Assembly: GCA_963920665.1 (NCBI GenBank)
Contig: OY987263.1
Coordinates: 45,295,218 to 45,359,217 of the forward strand
DNA length: 64,000 bases
Source of the DNA: Straminergon stramineum
Lineage: Eukaryota; Streptophyta; Bryopsida; Hypnales; Calliergonaceae
Direction of reading: 5' to 3'
The notes beneath the pieces were generated by a model, which was not told the DNA's origin, searched no databases, and saw only the letters and a list, made by a program, of their open reading frames with translations. A program made the position numbers and the translations under genes. Below are positions 24,291 to 38,051 of the stretch, piece after piece (position 1 is the first letter of the stretch; the number at the start of each line of letters is the position of its first letter).

Positions 24291-25229
24291 CCCTATGCCA
24301 TTTCGACTTCAAAAATTCAGACCTAATTCTACAAAGCTTTCAAAAATATGAAACGACCTACACTAGATGCTGATTCCTCTTGTCTTTCAAGGGAAGTTTA
24401 CTGGAAAATATTTCAGGAAGTTTTACCTCCCCAAAATTCAGTTTCAGCTCTCAGATTGGCGCTTTATGAACCTCCTACCTTTCAACATAGAGTAACATTA
24501 GTAGCCTTCGTGCTCACTACTTTTCCTCCATGCACATTGATCATCACATTGAGCCTCCACCTGTCCACTTAGCCTACCGATGAAGTATTGTTGGGTGTGG
24601 AATGTTCCACACTCTCTAAGTTACCTCAGAGCCAGAGGCAGTGACAGTGCATGCTAAGTTACTGAATGTTATGAAGGTGGGAAACCTTCCAAGTCGAAAT
24701 GGACAGAGAGGACGAGGACGAGGGGAATGGACAGCAGTCAGGGAGAGAGAGAAATCCCTCTTCCAGAGGGAGTACAAGTGCCAAATGGCGAAACATGGCC
24801 AAGTGGTAGCTCCTGAGTTCTCCAAATTGTGGGGTCCTGTATCTCAACTACCCTTTTTCTGTTGTCAAATATTACAGTGTGCATGTGACCTGTTCATGAG
24901 GATTCACCTACTCAGACTGCCATGTTGGAGAGTCTTGCTACATATTCGCAACTGATGCATCCAAGAGCTCGACCCCGGCGTTTCCATAGCTTTTAATTGG
25001 TGCAAAAGGTTGCTTCTACACCCTGGAATCTTAGACTACTTCCCGGAAAAAGATCGTCCGAATCTAGAACTCCGGGGAACTGACACTGTGTCGCATGATT
25101 TTACTGTTCGTTGATGAATTGCCACCGTTTTCCAAGCTTTGTATTTACGTGTGCTTGCAACTAGAGAATAAAGTCTCAAAAACATGTTGATTGTGTTGGT
25201 TTGAACTCAGAGAGAAAAGTGTAACGGAT

Positions 25230-28200
25230 ATGGCGCCTGGCACGGAGGAAAATCGAGGTGCTTACGTCTGTGGAATAGACGACTTGAGGCTTGGAATATA
25301 CAAGCTGCCAGAATCTCTTGGTAAAGTCATTGCCTGCCTACTGGGCTCGAGAGGGTACTAGTTGTGTCACGTTAAGCATTTCCACCAGTATGTACGGGTG
25401 TGATTTCATTAGGAGCTCCCTTCGGATACAATTGTAGCTAAACTCTCTTGAGATCAAATTTCTATCAATTTCTTATGACATTTGAATTGAAAAGTGGAAG
25501 GTTGTAGACGACTATGGGTGAACGCTTTAATCATTTAATCCAACATTTGGTGGTGAGTTCTAATTTTTGTAATCAGTATGTAGGAGTGTGCTTTCATCGG
25601 GAGATTATAATAGGATTTCAAGCCTGTGAAATTTGAACAGGACCTACGCAAGTGAGGGTGCGCATCAAGGCGGTTGGCATCTGTGGTAGCGATGTTCATT
25701 ACGTTAAGGTAGGCTCCTTCCTGGGTGCACTCTCCTATGTGTGAACTTTCTCCGTGCACTAGCGTAAAAGACTGTCACTGGAAATACGACGCCCTACAAA
25801 ACCATACACTAGGGGTAAATATTCACTCCAGAACCAACGCACATGTAGGAAGCACGCATCTAGAACTGCATCCCCTCTTCTTCCCACTCACTCAACAGCT
25901 TTCACTCAAATTATGTTTTTTCCATTTCATACATGAACTATTTTACAATTTTAATTTCTGCAGATGTTAGTCTAAGTGGCTTTGCCATTGGCAGTGGAGG
26001 GCCTACAAAACCACAAAACGGAGAGAAGCTCACAACTATGCACACTTAAGAAGTCCACACATGCAAACTTGTCCCCTGTTTTGTGATCACACAATTCAAG
26101 CCCCTACTCCCAATGGCGAAGCTAATTACACAAACTTACATAAAAAGACCTACTCAGAGAAACGTCCCTCTCTCCATTGCTATCACTGTTAATTTATAAG
26201 TCACTCATGAGGTCGGAGTTTGCATAATTTCATGATGTCCTGGTTGTGACAACATATGTCCAGCATATGAAGGTGGGCGGGTACGAGGTGAAGAAGCCGA
26301 TGGTGATTGGCCATGAAAGCTCGGGAGTGATCGAGGAAGTGGGCGCCGCAGTGCAGCACTTGGCAGTGGGAGACCGCGTGGCGCTGGAACCGGGCGTGCC
26401 TTGCTGGACGTGCTCCTATTGCAAGCAGGGCCTCTACAACTTGTGCCCGGACATGGCGTTCTTCGCCACACCTCCCGTGCATGGCTCTCTGGCGGATCAG
26501 GTCACCTCCTTCATCTCAACATTCACAACATAAACATAACGTCCACAGCATCCATCCATAATTATATTCTTCTTGAACATTGTAAAACTATTCATCCTCT
26601 AGGGGAATCTGCATTGGGTGTGGAGAAATCTCACACACAAAGACAACTGTTTGGATTTTTGCATGCAAGTTCTCTTTCATTCTCTCCTAGTCAGTTGATC
26701 CTCTCTTTGTCTCCGCCACTGTTCTCTCCAATCCAATACCTGAATTCATGTTAACGTAGACATGATTTATACCAGAAATGTAGTCTTGCAACTAATTCAA
26801 GAATGTTACTCTCACTGTATTACCAATGCAGAAGTATGTGGAAATCTGAGTGGTTAGAAGGAGAATTAAAACACATTTATTTACCTCAAATCCAGAAATT
26901 GAGCCCATTTCTGCAGATATGGAAACTAAGAAATGAGAGCATGACGCAATCTTGTGCTTTTGCGTTATGTTTTGCTTCATCTAAGACCCCTGATTGAGCA
27001 TGCATGATCGAAGCGGGTGCTACCATTGAGCTTTCGTCTGGTAATCTGGAAGTGCAACCTCATTTTGTGTAAAAATAACATCTCTCACAATCACTCCTAT
27101 GTCTCGACGTGTTATTTCTCAACTACTTTCATGTGACCTAGTCCATATCGTTTTACCTTCTAAATTGCACCCGTAACCTACTGAAAAAATCTGATTTGAT
27201 TAGAAGATGCATAACCAATGAGATTTAAATGTCCAAACAATCCTGAAGGTAAACTAAATGCTGTGCGCGCTGAATTTCGAAGCCTAAAAGTTTGATTGTT
27301 ACAATCTATCAGCATACTTCAAATCAATCAATGATTGAGTTTAATCATTGAGGGTAGGACAAACTCAACATTCTCTTTAACATCATATAGGTGGACAAAT
27401 CCATTACGTACTTCATGTCGATCTGCACTTGCAGTTGCGCTCAATCCTCATCACTGCTGGATTTGCAAACCAGCTAATCAGAGTGACGTCGTCCTTTCTG
27501 CAGGTGGTTCATCCAGCCGGGCTCTGCTTCAAGCTTCCGGACAACGTCTCATTAGAGGAGGGCGCGATGTGCGAGCCCTTGAGCGTCGGGGTGCACGCGT
27601 GCCGCCGCGCACAGGTAACCCAACCACTTCACCAAACTGCCAATTTTCATGACCTCAATTGTGAAGCACGCACAACTGGTTCTTCCTGACAAAACTTGGA
27701 CTGGCACGCACGACGCTAGTTCGTTCAGTGAGCTTGCTCGCTGAAAGTCACAGCTGTGAAATCCGCAGATTGCACTTCATTCCCAACATTGTGCACTAGT
27801 AAGCTAGGATTAACGTCCATTCCGTTCCGTTGGCCGTATCCGATGCGCCATAATGACATAATTTACTTTAGCTTGCCATCCCAATAGATATGTAAATTCA
27901 TACGAAAATTAGGACGCAAATTGCATCTCTTCCACAACATTGTGCACTGGTGAGCCATAATTCCATCGATCTTCATTCCCCTCCCGCAACCCAAAATCAT
28001 TTCATTTCTACCTTGCTTGAGGATCCACCGCGACATTTGACTGGAATTGCGCCAATTAAACTTATGCAATTGAAGTTGATTCAAGTTTTGTCCAGCTGCA
28101 TTAATTAATCTCGTGATTGACCTAACTGGGGATTGATCGATCTGGAGGGTGGGTTCATTGCAACATTTTACTGTAATTGCTCCAATTTCACGCAATTGTC

Positions 28201-30406
28201 ATCGATTCCAGTATTGAGCAGCTGCATTGATCTTGGGATTTTTGGATCTGTGTTGCAATTGGGTTCGATGCATCCATGGTGCAGGTGGGTCCCGAAACGT
28301 CCGTGTTGATCGTGGGCGGGGGGGCGATCGGTCTGGTGACGCTCCTGGTGGCGCGTGCGTTCGGGAGTCCTCGCATTCTGGTGGCGGACACGCATACGGA
28401 GCGTCTGCAGTGCGCTTTGGCCATGGGCGCCGATGAAACTGTGCTGCTGTCGCGGGAACCCGGGGACGCGGAGCGAGAAATCGTCGCCATGCGGTTGAAG
28501 ATGGGCCAGGCGATTGATGTGGCATGTGACTGCGTGGGCACCACCAAGAGCCTGGCGCAGTGCTTGGACGTCACGCGCGCCGCGGGCCGCGTTTGTGTGG
28601 TGGGCATGCGGGAGAGCCACATGATGCTCCCCATCACTGCGGCGGTCTCCAGGTGCGATACCCCTCACTCGCTCCTTCACTGACCTCTCAACTTCGGTAC
28701 TTCTGCTTGCTAGTATTTTCAATGAGAAGTATGAAAGATAAGTGCACCTAATTGCATCACAATGCATAACCAAGGTTCATTTCTGAATTTAAAGTGTAGA
28801 TTTGTCATTTTTCAGTCATTCTTTAGATATATGGTGTGAATCTCACAAGACAAGTGGGATTATCCTAGCATTAGGTTCTAAAATAAAGAGAGGGTTGGAC
28901 ATATTAACGGAAGTAGTGGAAGTTGCAATTAGGTGCACTTATCTTGTAGGGAGATGCCCTTCCAATAGTGCCTTCCGTACAAGGAGACTCAAGAGACCCA
29001 ACAAGGGAGGTACTTCCCAACATAGAGCATTAGAAGGGTCCAACCCGATAAAATGTATAATGTTGACTTTTATTGTTGTTCTTGTCCATGCAAAATTACT
29101 TTGAATTGCTACTATGAGGAATATCACCATATCAAAACCTAATCCCATTCATTGAAAGGACTTCATTGAATGGAAGTATAATGTAATTTTTAAAAAAATG
29201 GAGAACCTAAATGTGTTATGTATTAGATTAGGCATCTAATTTAGGGCCTTATCCAAAATAAGGTGCCCCAAACTTTGGGTGGAGATTGAAGATGGAGGGT
29301 ATTTAATTTGTAAACAGAATAAATAAATAAATAGACCTTGCATGGGGTAATTATGTGTTTTTGCCAATGACATTCTTCATCATGTCAAATTATTTAAAAT
29401 AAGGTACCTACAAAGCTTATTGACTTCAAGGTTAAGATAACTTACTATAATAGAAGAACCAAGTAATGAAAAATAATCCAAGGGAGGATATACTATCAAA
29501 CTTTGAAGATGAAGGACTAGCAAATATTCTTTATGCCTCAACTTCATTTGTCATTAACTAGCTAATTTTTCATTGAACTATGTGATTGTCTTGAGAGACA
29601 TGGTTGTAATTACAAACACTTCATATCTAGTTATCTTAATAAGCTCCCTAAAATGTATACATTTTGAGCATGAGAACTTAGGATCAATTTTGGATATATC
29701 TAGAAACAACATTTAGAGAATTCTTTTTTTTATTCAAAATAATATCTAGAAATACATACTAAGAAAATTTGGAATTCTCTTTCAAGTGCCATCAAACTTC
29801 AATAAAAACTAAAACAATGTAATTATACAAATCATGCTTGGACACTTATTTGGATACATTTAGGTAATTTGTTTAGTAGGTTGTAAGTAATTCCTCAATG
29901 TCTAAAGTTTGATGTTTGATGTCACAAGGATAAATATTAGAGTTTTTTCATCTACCGAGGATTGGTAAATATACTAGAGTAGAAATGCTAGTAGAGCCTC
30001 TTCCATTCCAACTTCAAAAATTCATAACTTCTCCTATAAGAGACTAAAAAATATGAACAAAAGTGCGTTCAAAGTCACTTCTAGACTTGTCTTTAACAAA
30101 TAATTCTAAAAATTCATTTTCAAGTATACAATCCCTTTTGAGAATGGGGATTGGCACTTCAAAGCATGCTTTCCAGATATCCCACCTTAATGACAAAACT
30201 CATAATTTTGCAGGGAAGTGGATATTATAGGAGTTTTCCGTTATCGCAACACCTATCCCATGTGCTTGGACTTAATTAGTAGTGGACGCGTGGACGTGAA
30301 ACCTCTCATCACCCATAGATACAAGTTCTCAGAACAAGATGTCAAGGCGGCATTTGAAACAAGTTCGCGCGGAGCCAATGCTATCAAGGTCATGTTCAAT
30401 CTTTGA
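25230..30406 (+). CDS. SDH: NAD-dependent sorbitol (L-iditol) dehydrogenase, 6 exons
   Basis: Zinc-dependent medium-chain dehydrogenase that oxidises sorbitol and related polyols to ketoses using NAD+, normally cytosolic. Exons: 25230-25320, 25641-25708, 26264-26500, 27504-27614, 28285-28652, 30214-30406; 1,068 nt, 355 residues. Catalytic zinc ligands Cys45 (GICGSDVH), His70 and Glu71 (IGHES) and Glu156 (MCEPL) are present. The structural zinc site is Cys100, 103, 106 and 114 (CWTCSYC...NLC). The Rossmann GGGAIG motif is at 180-185, and Asp204 follows the second strand, predicting NAD over NADP. The C-terminus [16 protein letters not shown] and [11 protein letters not shown] is typical of plant SDH. 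Length is normal for the family. Exons 3-5 are far more GC-rich than exons 1, 2 and 6 and the introns. Intron 5 (1.56 kb) contains repeat DNA. Confidence 0.95.
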
Positions 30407-30894
30407 AACTTTCTCTTATATAGCAGTCTTTTAGTGGCATTCTGTTAGGGTCATCATCATATTAGCAGTTCAGCATATGAACAACCCACTCACTTACACT
30501 CATGTCAAGAAAAAAATAAGCAGATCAATTTTGATTTTGTTCCAAATTTGCAAAAGATTTCATGTCTTTTTAATTGCATGACTATCTTTTGAACAAATAG
30601 ATACTACACAAGTTATTCATAAAAACTTTAAGCTTTGGTATGTACAAAATATGTACAAAATATTTATTGTATTTCTAGGTTTAAGTATACAATATGTAAT
30701 CAATGTTTGTCAAATGTTATTACATTTTGTAAATGATAACTTCATGATTTTATTTTCTCAAGCATCTTGTAGTCAAGTTTTCATTGTGCTTTATTTCATG
30801 TCACATTAGAGACGGCCCTTGGATGCAAAGGTGTGTCACAGCTGAACAAAGCAACATTCAAGTGCAAGTGTGTATCAGGGTGCTCAATCATCAC

Positions 30895-31140
30895 ACTTAT
30901 AGTGCACCTCTGAATTTGTGCATCACTGGAGTGATGATTCCTGATTCCTTAGGTTCCGGAAATTGTGTATTAAGTTTGAAGGTGTGGATTTTCATCTGCC
31001 CACGGAGAATTTGTTCCAGGATTTGTTTATGGTGACTAATGACAGGGCAAACACTCCATGCTTGGCGATGATTGGGATTCGGGGCTTGAGTGCCATTGGG
31101 AATGTTAACCAGCACAATCATGTCGTTGTTGGGTTTGTTT
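30895..31140 (+). pseudogene. 3' fragment of a nepenthesin-like aspartic protease, frameshifted
   Basis: Translation gives PLNLCITGV..IP, then VPEIV in one frame and KFEGVDFHLPTENLF...PCLAMIG...SAIGNVNQHNHVVVG in another. This matches the C-terminal 80 or so residues of the intact protease at 52.2-54.3 kb (VPDMVFKFQGADYQLLAENLF...ILCLAM...SIIGNIQQQNHLVVYD). A frameshift near 30,970, the absence of both catalytic Asp regions and loss of the true C-terminus show it is non-functional. Only the 3' part is present, 490 bp after the dehydrogenase stop. Confidence 0.82.
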
Positions 31141-33854
31141 TTGTTTTTTTGAAACACATGGACACTTCCCATTGAAATACAAGGAACAGTACTGACAAGA
31201 GATCATCTCATTGTTTTGACCTCTATGCAAAGCAAAGTAATTGCATTTGCTTCAGCAGACTGTTCAGCCAGCAAATGGTCCTAATTGATGCATAATTTAT
31301 CACCTGTAGATGGGTCAATTATCACATTTCCATACACCTTAATTGGTTGATTGGCACTGAGAGGTCTTTATCAGGAAATATAATTTCAATTTCCTGAAAA
31401 TGGAACAATTCCAGTGCCAAAATTTGTGTCATATAGGAGGCAACCCCGTTCAGATCACACACACACCATTTCCACTCTACATACTTTTTTCTTTCCATTC
31501 CGGTACTAATGGGCAGTTATTAAGTGTTAAAGAAGAATAATGACCTATTTGGAAACTATCCTATTAGTATAATAAGTTCCTTCCAAGAGAGACAGTCAAG
31601 TAGGATATCTATGCTACTGGGAACAATTCCTAAAATAGGTAATACAATCCCAAAATAGAAAACCATGACCCAAATCGAAAAATTAACAATCACTCAAACT
31701 ACAACGTCACTAAACAACAAGACTTCTAAATCAAACAATTGCATTAATTCCAATTTATCACACACACCAACACTCAAACACAAGACAATTCCAACTGCAC
31801 TTAAACACATGTACAACAAAACATCTATCTCAATAATTCTAGTACTTCCAATTAGGCAATCATTTTTCACAACACAACAATTTTACACATTCATGACTTT
31901 TACAAAATCTCACACTTCAAAACAAGCTCACAATTCAATAGGCAACTAAATCCTCTAATTATATTAATCACAAAGTCATTACACAAAACAACCAATTCGG
32001 TGGCTGGACTCGCACTTGCTTCTCTTGCAGTGGGTAAAAAAAGCAAATTGGAATTCCAAACTAAGTAGGCAACTCGAGTGACACACCAACTGCCACCGAA
32101 TAAGATCACGTGAAAGAAAATCTGAATAGACATTTACTAAATCACACTTCACCTCTTACTACCCAACAATTCTAACCCAATTGGCTAATCCGATTGTTAA
32201 CCTCAAAGTTGAATGTAATTATGACCTATTTGCTTCCTAACTAACAGATTATGAGCCAAATCGGCAACATCTACCCAAAATTTGTGGAACTATCCAATTT
32301 GAAATTTCTTACTCTATCTACATTAATTATGGCATAGTTTCCGGTGTAGTTGTGGCACATTATGATTAACTACAAGACTCTCAATATTGTAAATAGCCCT
32401 TGATTGATTTTGCAACCAACCCTAGGCTGGAAATAGGAAGGCCTATATGACCAATATGGATTGAACAAAATCTTGAGTGAATAAATTGACAATAATTATG
32501 TTTTGAGAATTAAAATTTTGGAAAATTATGGAATCCTTCCAAACTCTATTTTTATACACGAAAATTTCTCCACTCAAGAAACTTGCACTCCATGTATGTG
32601 TAATTGCATAAGTGGTTGAAAATGGGTTGCATGCCTTACATTGACTTCAAAAACTAAATCTATGCTTTGTTCAGTTTCACACCTTGCACCATATATTGAA
32701 AATGAGTGGACAAAATCTAAATGAACAAACATGAATGTTGTAGTATCCTTTGTGTGTACTACAATCCAAAAAAAGGTTGAAGAAAAAAGCAATTATAGTT
32801 TGGAAGTACATGAATTCCAAAGCTAACCACTATGACTATAGACTCAATTGTTGAGGTGGGTTTCATAACCACTCCCAAATTTGCCTATGCTTCTATTTCA
32901 AGCCTTAATGACTACAATATTTTATTGCATATTGTTGTACACCATTTCAGACCCACTCCCATCAATATTGTAAAAAGTTGACATATGTATGCATCTCTAT
33001 ACATATATAGAGAGAAAAATGTAGATAAATTTAATTTGAATGAAATTTGAAGATTTTTAATGAATCAAATACTTGAGATGTCATTTACAATCAAAGATGA
33101 TCTATAGATTGCAATTTGAACTCTTGTTGCATCTACTTTTAATAGATTTGAAAACATTTGTTGTAATGCACAATTGATACAAATCATGAAAATTTGTATT
33201 TAGCAACCAAAATTTTATTTTCTCCGCAATTTTTTAGAATCCAACATATTAGTTTGTAAGGGTTGTATATAGTAAATTTGTTTGAATTGTAGGTGATTTA
33301 ATATGATATGACAACAACAATTGAAAGCGATATCAAAATTTTGACAATATATCTTACTTCTATTTTTATCAAATTTTTTTGTCAATATTTTGTCATTTGT
33401 ATTTTTATTATTCTATAACATACTAACTTGCCAATTTTATAAAGGTTACTATAATTTTTGACAATTTTCAATTTTTTGATGAAATTGACAATGATAATTT
33501 TTTTGATTTGCTGGATTCTTTATGTGCATCAAGAACTCTAGTTTTGGGACAAAAGAATTGAATCTAAAAACACATTATATGGCTATGAAATATAAATTGA
33601 ACACATTGTTTAATTCAACAAATATTTTAAATGCAAGGGCATTAAGATGTAACAATGGTCCATATTGCAACCTATACTCTCTCTACAATGGCTAATGCTA
33701 TCCCATGCTCTCAATTCCAAGAAAATAATCAAATATTGTGAGAATCAACATCATTTGCATGTTTGTCAAACTATTGATATTTTAAATTTTATAAATGTCA
33801 ATTTCCTTTAATTTTTGTATGCAAAAATATAAAATGATATATACCAATAGAGGG
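31141..33854. other. AT-rich intergenic DNA, no gene seen
   Basis: No protein-like frame. There is a small inverted pair, ATTCGGTGGC at about 31,997 and GCCACCGAAT at about 32,092. The rest is unstructured AT-rich sequence. Confidence 0.5.
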
Positions 33855-34060
33855 GTGCTATTACTTAAGCCTAAAAGTGTAAGCCTATCAGCCTAGAAGA
33901 CTACGCTCCTATATGATAGGTGTCTATATAATAGAAGCCTTCTATGATTATAGTGCAGTTATGTTATAAATATCTACATTATAGGTGCTTATGTTATAAG
34001 CACCTTCTATGGTTGTAGTAAATCCACTTATACATATGCTCAAGGCTCACATGCTTGCAT
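33855..34060. mobile_element. Diverged copy of the GCTAGCATG-type MITE
   Basis: The left end (GTGCTATTACTTAAGCCTAAAAGTGTAAGCCTATCAGCCT, read in pieces) lines up with the left end of 45,863-46,271, and the right end GGCTCACATGC is the same inverted terminus. The interior repeats forms of 'TATAGGTGCTTATGTTATAAG' as in the larger copy. About half the length of that copy. Confidence 0.55.
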
Positions 34061-35013
34061 TTCCATGTTCATACACTAGCACCATCATATACCATGTCAA
34101 GGCACAAAAAGTTTTTCTAAAGTTCTAAGAAAAAATTGACAAATGATAAAGTAGTTCCAAATCATGTTGAACAAAATTGAGTTTTAGACATGGCTAGCTT
34201 TGAAATTAATCTTCTTTCAAATCACAAGTAATTTGTTCTTCGAACTTCTATGGTAACATGTAGTATGTGGCACACTACAACTTTTGTATATATACTTTTG
34301 GACTTTGTCCATTGATGCATATGGTATGGTTGTTTGAATGAAAACATTTCAACAAAGTACATAATTTAGTTTGTCATTATAAGTTCAATACGACCCATTC
34401 AAAATCTACAAATTTTGCTTATAAAATGACAATGATATGTATTTTTCTAATTTCACATTTACAACAAACCTCACAAAATGAAAAATTTTAAATCAAAATC
34501 AATGAGATCAACATTCTCTTTTTCAACTCAATTTTCTCAAGCTCACTTACAATCACTTCATTGTGTGCAATTACATTTTTTGCATGACAACCTTGCCACC
34601 TCAATTACAATTGCCTTTAAGTTAAATTGGTCTAGTTTTGTTTCATCTTTAAATCCTTTTTTAAATATCAACTTTGATTGGCAACATTGTACATGCATTT
34701 TTCCAACTCATTTTTATTCATTGATCATGTTAATTATTAATTTTTGAACATCTATTTTTATTGTTCCAATACCAAAGGCTTCACACACATTCCAATGACA
34801 AGGCTTATATATGGCTTGAACACTTCATACATAGGTTGGGGCTCTTTGATATGACATTTGACAAAGCAGTATGTGTTTTCACTTGGTCTACTACACTATG
34901 AAAACACCCTATAAATATGTTTATCAAAAAAAAATTTAAAAAAAATAAAAAAAAATATATATATATATATATAACACTTATGAAAGTACAAAGCTTAGAA
35001 AAATTGACATACC
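34061..35013. other. AT-rich intergenic DNA with (AT)n microsatellite
   Basis: No gene recognised. An AT dinucleotide run lies at about 34,955-34,972, after A-rich tracts. Confidence 0.5.
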
Positions 35014-35246
35014 TTAACCCTAGAAGAGCCTGAAAGCCCTTTGTGGCTATATAATATATTATGTATTTGGTGGTATTTGACCAAGAAAACATTCACCAAA
35101 TATTTTTCAATCTGAATTAAATTAATGATCATGATAGTACATAAATAAAAATGTCTGAAAATTCATCTAGATTAAACCACAATTGATGAGTTATAAAGCT
35201 AATTACAGGTCACATAGAAGGACCCCAAGGGCCTTTCAAGGGTTAA
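35014..35246. mobile_element. TTAA-ended TIR MITE, 233 bp
   Basis: Left end TTAACCCTAGAAGAGCC; right end read in reverse TTAACCCTTGAAAGGCCC. Both ends are exactly TTAA followed by CCC. Too short to code. Confidence 0.65.
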
Positions 35247-38051
35247 ACACATATGACCATCAGAACAACAAACAACATATAGATGGAACATGGCTACATT
35301 ACAATACTTGATAGTTTTCATTGTTGCACATGTATAGTTATTTTCAATGTTTTAGAGATTCTCTAGGGCCTACACGTCTTGTTTCTCTTAAGTTCAAATC
35401 GTATTGATTTTTGAAGATTTTTATTTTATTTTATATTAGTTGTTTCCAAAAGGGCATCTTTTGAACTTGAAAAGTTACTCTTTGAGCCATACCTACCAAT
35501 TCCTTTCAAATTATAGAATATTTGCAAAGCAAATATTGACTTTAGAATCTATATTGTACAAATATTAATGACCTCATACAAGAATCTTTCCAAAAATGAT
35601 GGATGGAAAAATGCAGTTTGTGTGCTTGGGATGTGCTTGCATTCATTTGTTGTTCAAAATTTGATTGCCCAATCCCTAAGGTGTCTTATTTTGAACATCA
35701 ATTTCATTCTAATGGCCAGAATTTTTTTTAATTTCTTTTTCCTGATGGTAATGAATTAAAAAGAAAAAGGACATGGAAGGCATGGCTTTGCACCACATTG
35801 CTTTGTGACAAATACCCAACTCAATTTCACAAGTTCTTCCAGAAGTTCGACAATACTTGGCTCCATACCCCATTCTTTGGCTCTAGACATGGCAAAGCCA
35901 TGACCTAGAATCTGAAGAAACCTACAAGTGGTTTCTTCGTATAAAATTAGCTTTTGTTTTCTTGTATCATTGCTCTTGTTGTCTCCTCCAAGGTTTTGTC
36001 CTCGGCTTTCCACCATTTGTTCTTGGTTCACTCTTGGAAGAAACTCCGGTTTCAAAAAAAAAGAAAAAGAAAAAGGACCATTGGCTTGTTTTAATAAATT
36101 GCCAAAATTGTGACATCCAATTGCACAAAACTCTACAAACTAGAATTAGCAAAGATCTCTCTTTCAATAAACCTACCTTGAAAAGTGCCCATGCATTGAA
36201 TTCCCACCAATAAGAAAACTTAACAAAAGTTTATTCAACTGCCAAGATTAAGTTAACCCTTAAAGGACGAACTGGTGATTGTGGAAATCATTGCTTTTGG
36301 AACCGTGTTCCATGATCTACTTTAAAAAAAATCAAAAACACTCATTGGAGGTCAAACTGTTGTGCAAGATCTCTCCTTTTAGCACAAAAATCCAAGAATG
36401 AACCAAATTGTTGTACTACATAGGAAGATTCTTTGTCATCCATCAAACCAAAAATGTTTGTGTCAAAGTTTAAGGATTAAGGGAGTAGTTTTTGAAGTTA
36501 TCTACGTCTTAGAGTGGATGATCAAATAGAGACTTGAAACAATTTAAATCCTTGTGTTAAATGCTTGAGGCACCAAATTATAGTGTCAACAAAACTTTGA
36601 AGTTAAATAAAACCTCATCAAGTTACTATTTTTAGTAGTTTATATTTTTGAAAAATTCTTTTTGAAGTCTATCATCAAAAATCCAATTTTGAAAATGAAT
36701 GAAGATGATTTTTCTATTCAAGATTTTGTACAAGGGGGTCCATTGCAAATCCCGATTTTCTAGTGTTGAGGACTATTGGAAATGAGCCCCAAATACACTA
36801 GAACTTGGAGAAGAAATCACATTAGAAATTCATTTTAAAAGATTGTAGTTTAGATTTTGAGAAGCCATAAATTGATTGGAGTTATGCATGTTTTGTCCTT
36901 TAACCTCATGATTTTTTGGTGACCAACTTTTGAGTTTCGACAAGTGAAAAGAGGATTGCAAGACTTCAAATTACTCTCGCAATTTTAACCCCCTCGTGAT
37001 CTAACATTATAATCTTTCAATCCACAAGTGGTATTGTAGTGTTTTCTTTCCCTGTTATACTCAAGATGTCTAGTTTTTTTTATGTACAATTACTAGTTTA
37101 AAAAATTTGATAAAACTTATCAAAATGTTGGATTTTTTCAATTTAGAATAAATTCTATGAGGCTCAAAAAAAGACCTTGGGCATTTAGGTCTTCACCATG
37201 TGATAATGTATCTCATCACTACTTGCATATAATACTACACTATACAATACCCAACAACTTTCAATTGTCTATCCTATTTTGCCATTCAAAAGCATTTTGC
37301 ATAATATATAATATGATTGACAATTTTTGTCTTGCATAATCAAAATTCAATTCTTATGCAATTCCGATCAAGCATAATAGATTTGGATTTCCAAAAAATA
37401 AAAGTCCATTTTTAGTTAACTATTTCATTTAAAATTCATTGTTTACATAATAATTGATTGAAAATCATTGGTGATGAATTTTTTAAATTTGATTGTGGTG
37501 ATTTGTTTGAAAAATCCATATACACATTTTTCCTTTGTGTTTTCATGGTCACATTTAGTATACAATAGAACCTTTCTAAGTCGATACTTTATGAGCCACT
37601 AAACCTCTCTAACACAATGGTCCCAGCTTGGAGAACATAATAAGTGGTAGTACTAAATGAGAGCCAACCAAGGATGAGAAAAGCTAAATAGGCTTTTGAA
37701 TAAGCTTTGTCATAACAAGGTCCTTCTTTTTCTCAAGATGTGCCAATTATACAATTCCAATAGCTTCTATACAAAGTCTTAAATGTGTAGACCCTCTCTA
37801 AATCAATAAACCTTTCTATTATGGCGTTGGTAGAGGGTCTACATCCTATTACTTTAAAGAGGTTCTATTTATATGATAATGGCATGTTTCAAAATGCAAT
37901 TGAAAAACTAGAACTGGCCCGGATTTGAAGTTCTATATAGCAACATCTGGATAAGTAGCAAATTCTCATCCTTTTAACAAATATGATGAGTTATAGTTGA
38001 TAAGTGAAAAATATTAGCAACTCACATATTCAATCCAAATTGTAGTTCAAT
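35247..38051. other. AT-rich repeat-derived intergenic DNA, no gene seen
   Basis: Contains an isolated TTAACCCTTAAAGG terminus at 36,253 whose partner end I could not find, and a short TIR element (37,564-37,869). No protein-like frame. Confidence 0.5.
37564..37869. mobile_element. Short TIR MITE with AATAGAACCT ends
   Basis: Left end AATAGAACCTTTCTAAG; right end in reverse AATAGAACCTCTTTAAAG. The inner copies of 'CTCTCTAA' in both halves support a foldback origin. Non-coding, about 306 bp. Confidence 0.45.

Larger units (their letters stand above)
23007..25229. other. Intergenic repeats and promoter side of sorbitol dehydrogenase
   Basis: Contains a TTAA-ended element (23,216-24,119) and a foldback (24,182-24,290). 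The stretch 24,295-24,420 is similar to 29,995-30,120 inside the dehydrogenase gene (shared text includes CAACTTCAAAAATTCA-like and AATATGAA), so it is another dispersed repeat. No gene is recognised in 24,420-25,229. Confidence 0.55.

Noticed and set aside
28168..28773. Minus-strand frame of 201 codons
   Set aside because: Shadow of the GC-rich exon 5 of sorbitol dehydrogenase.
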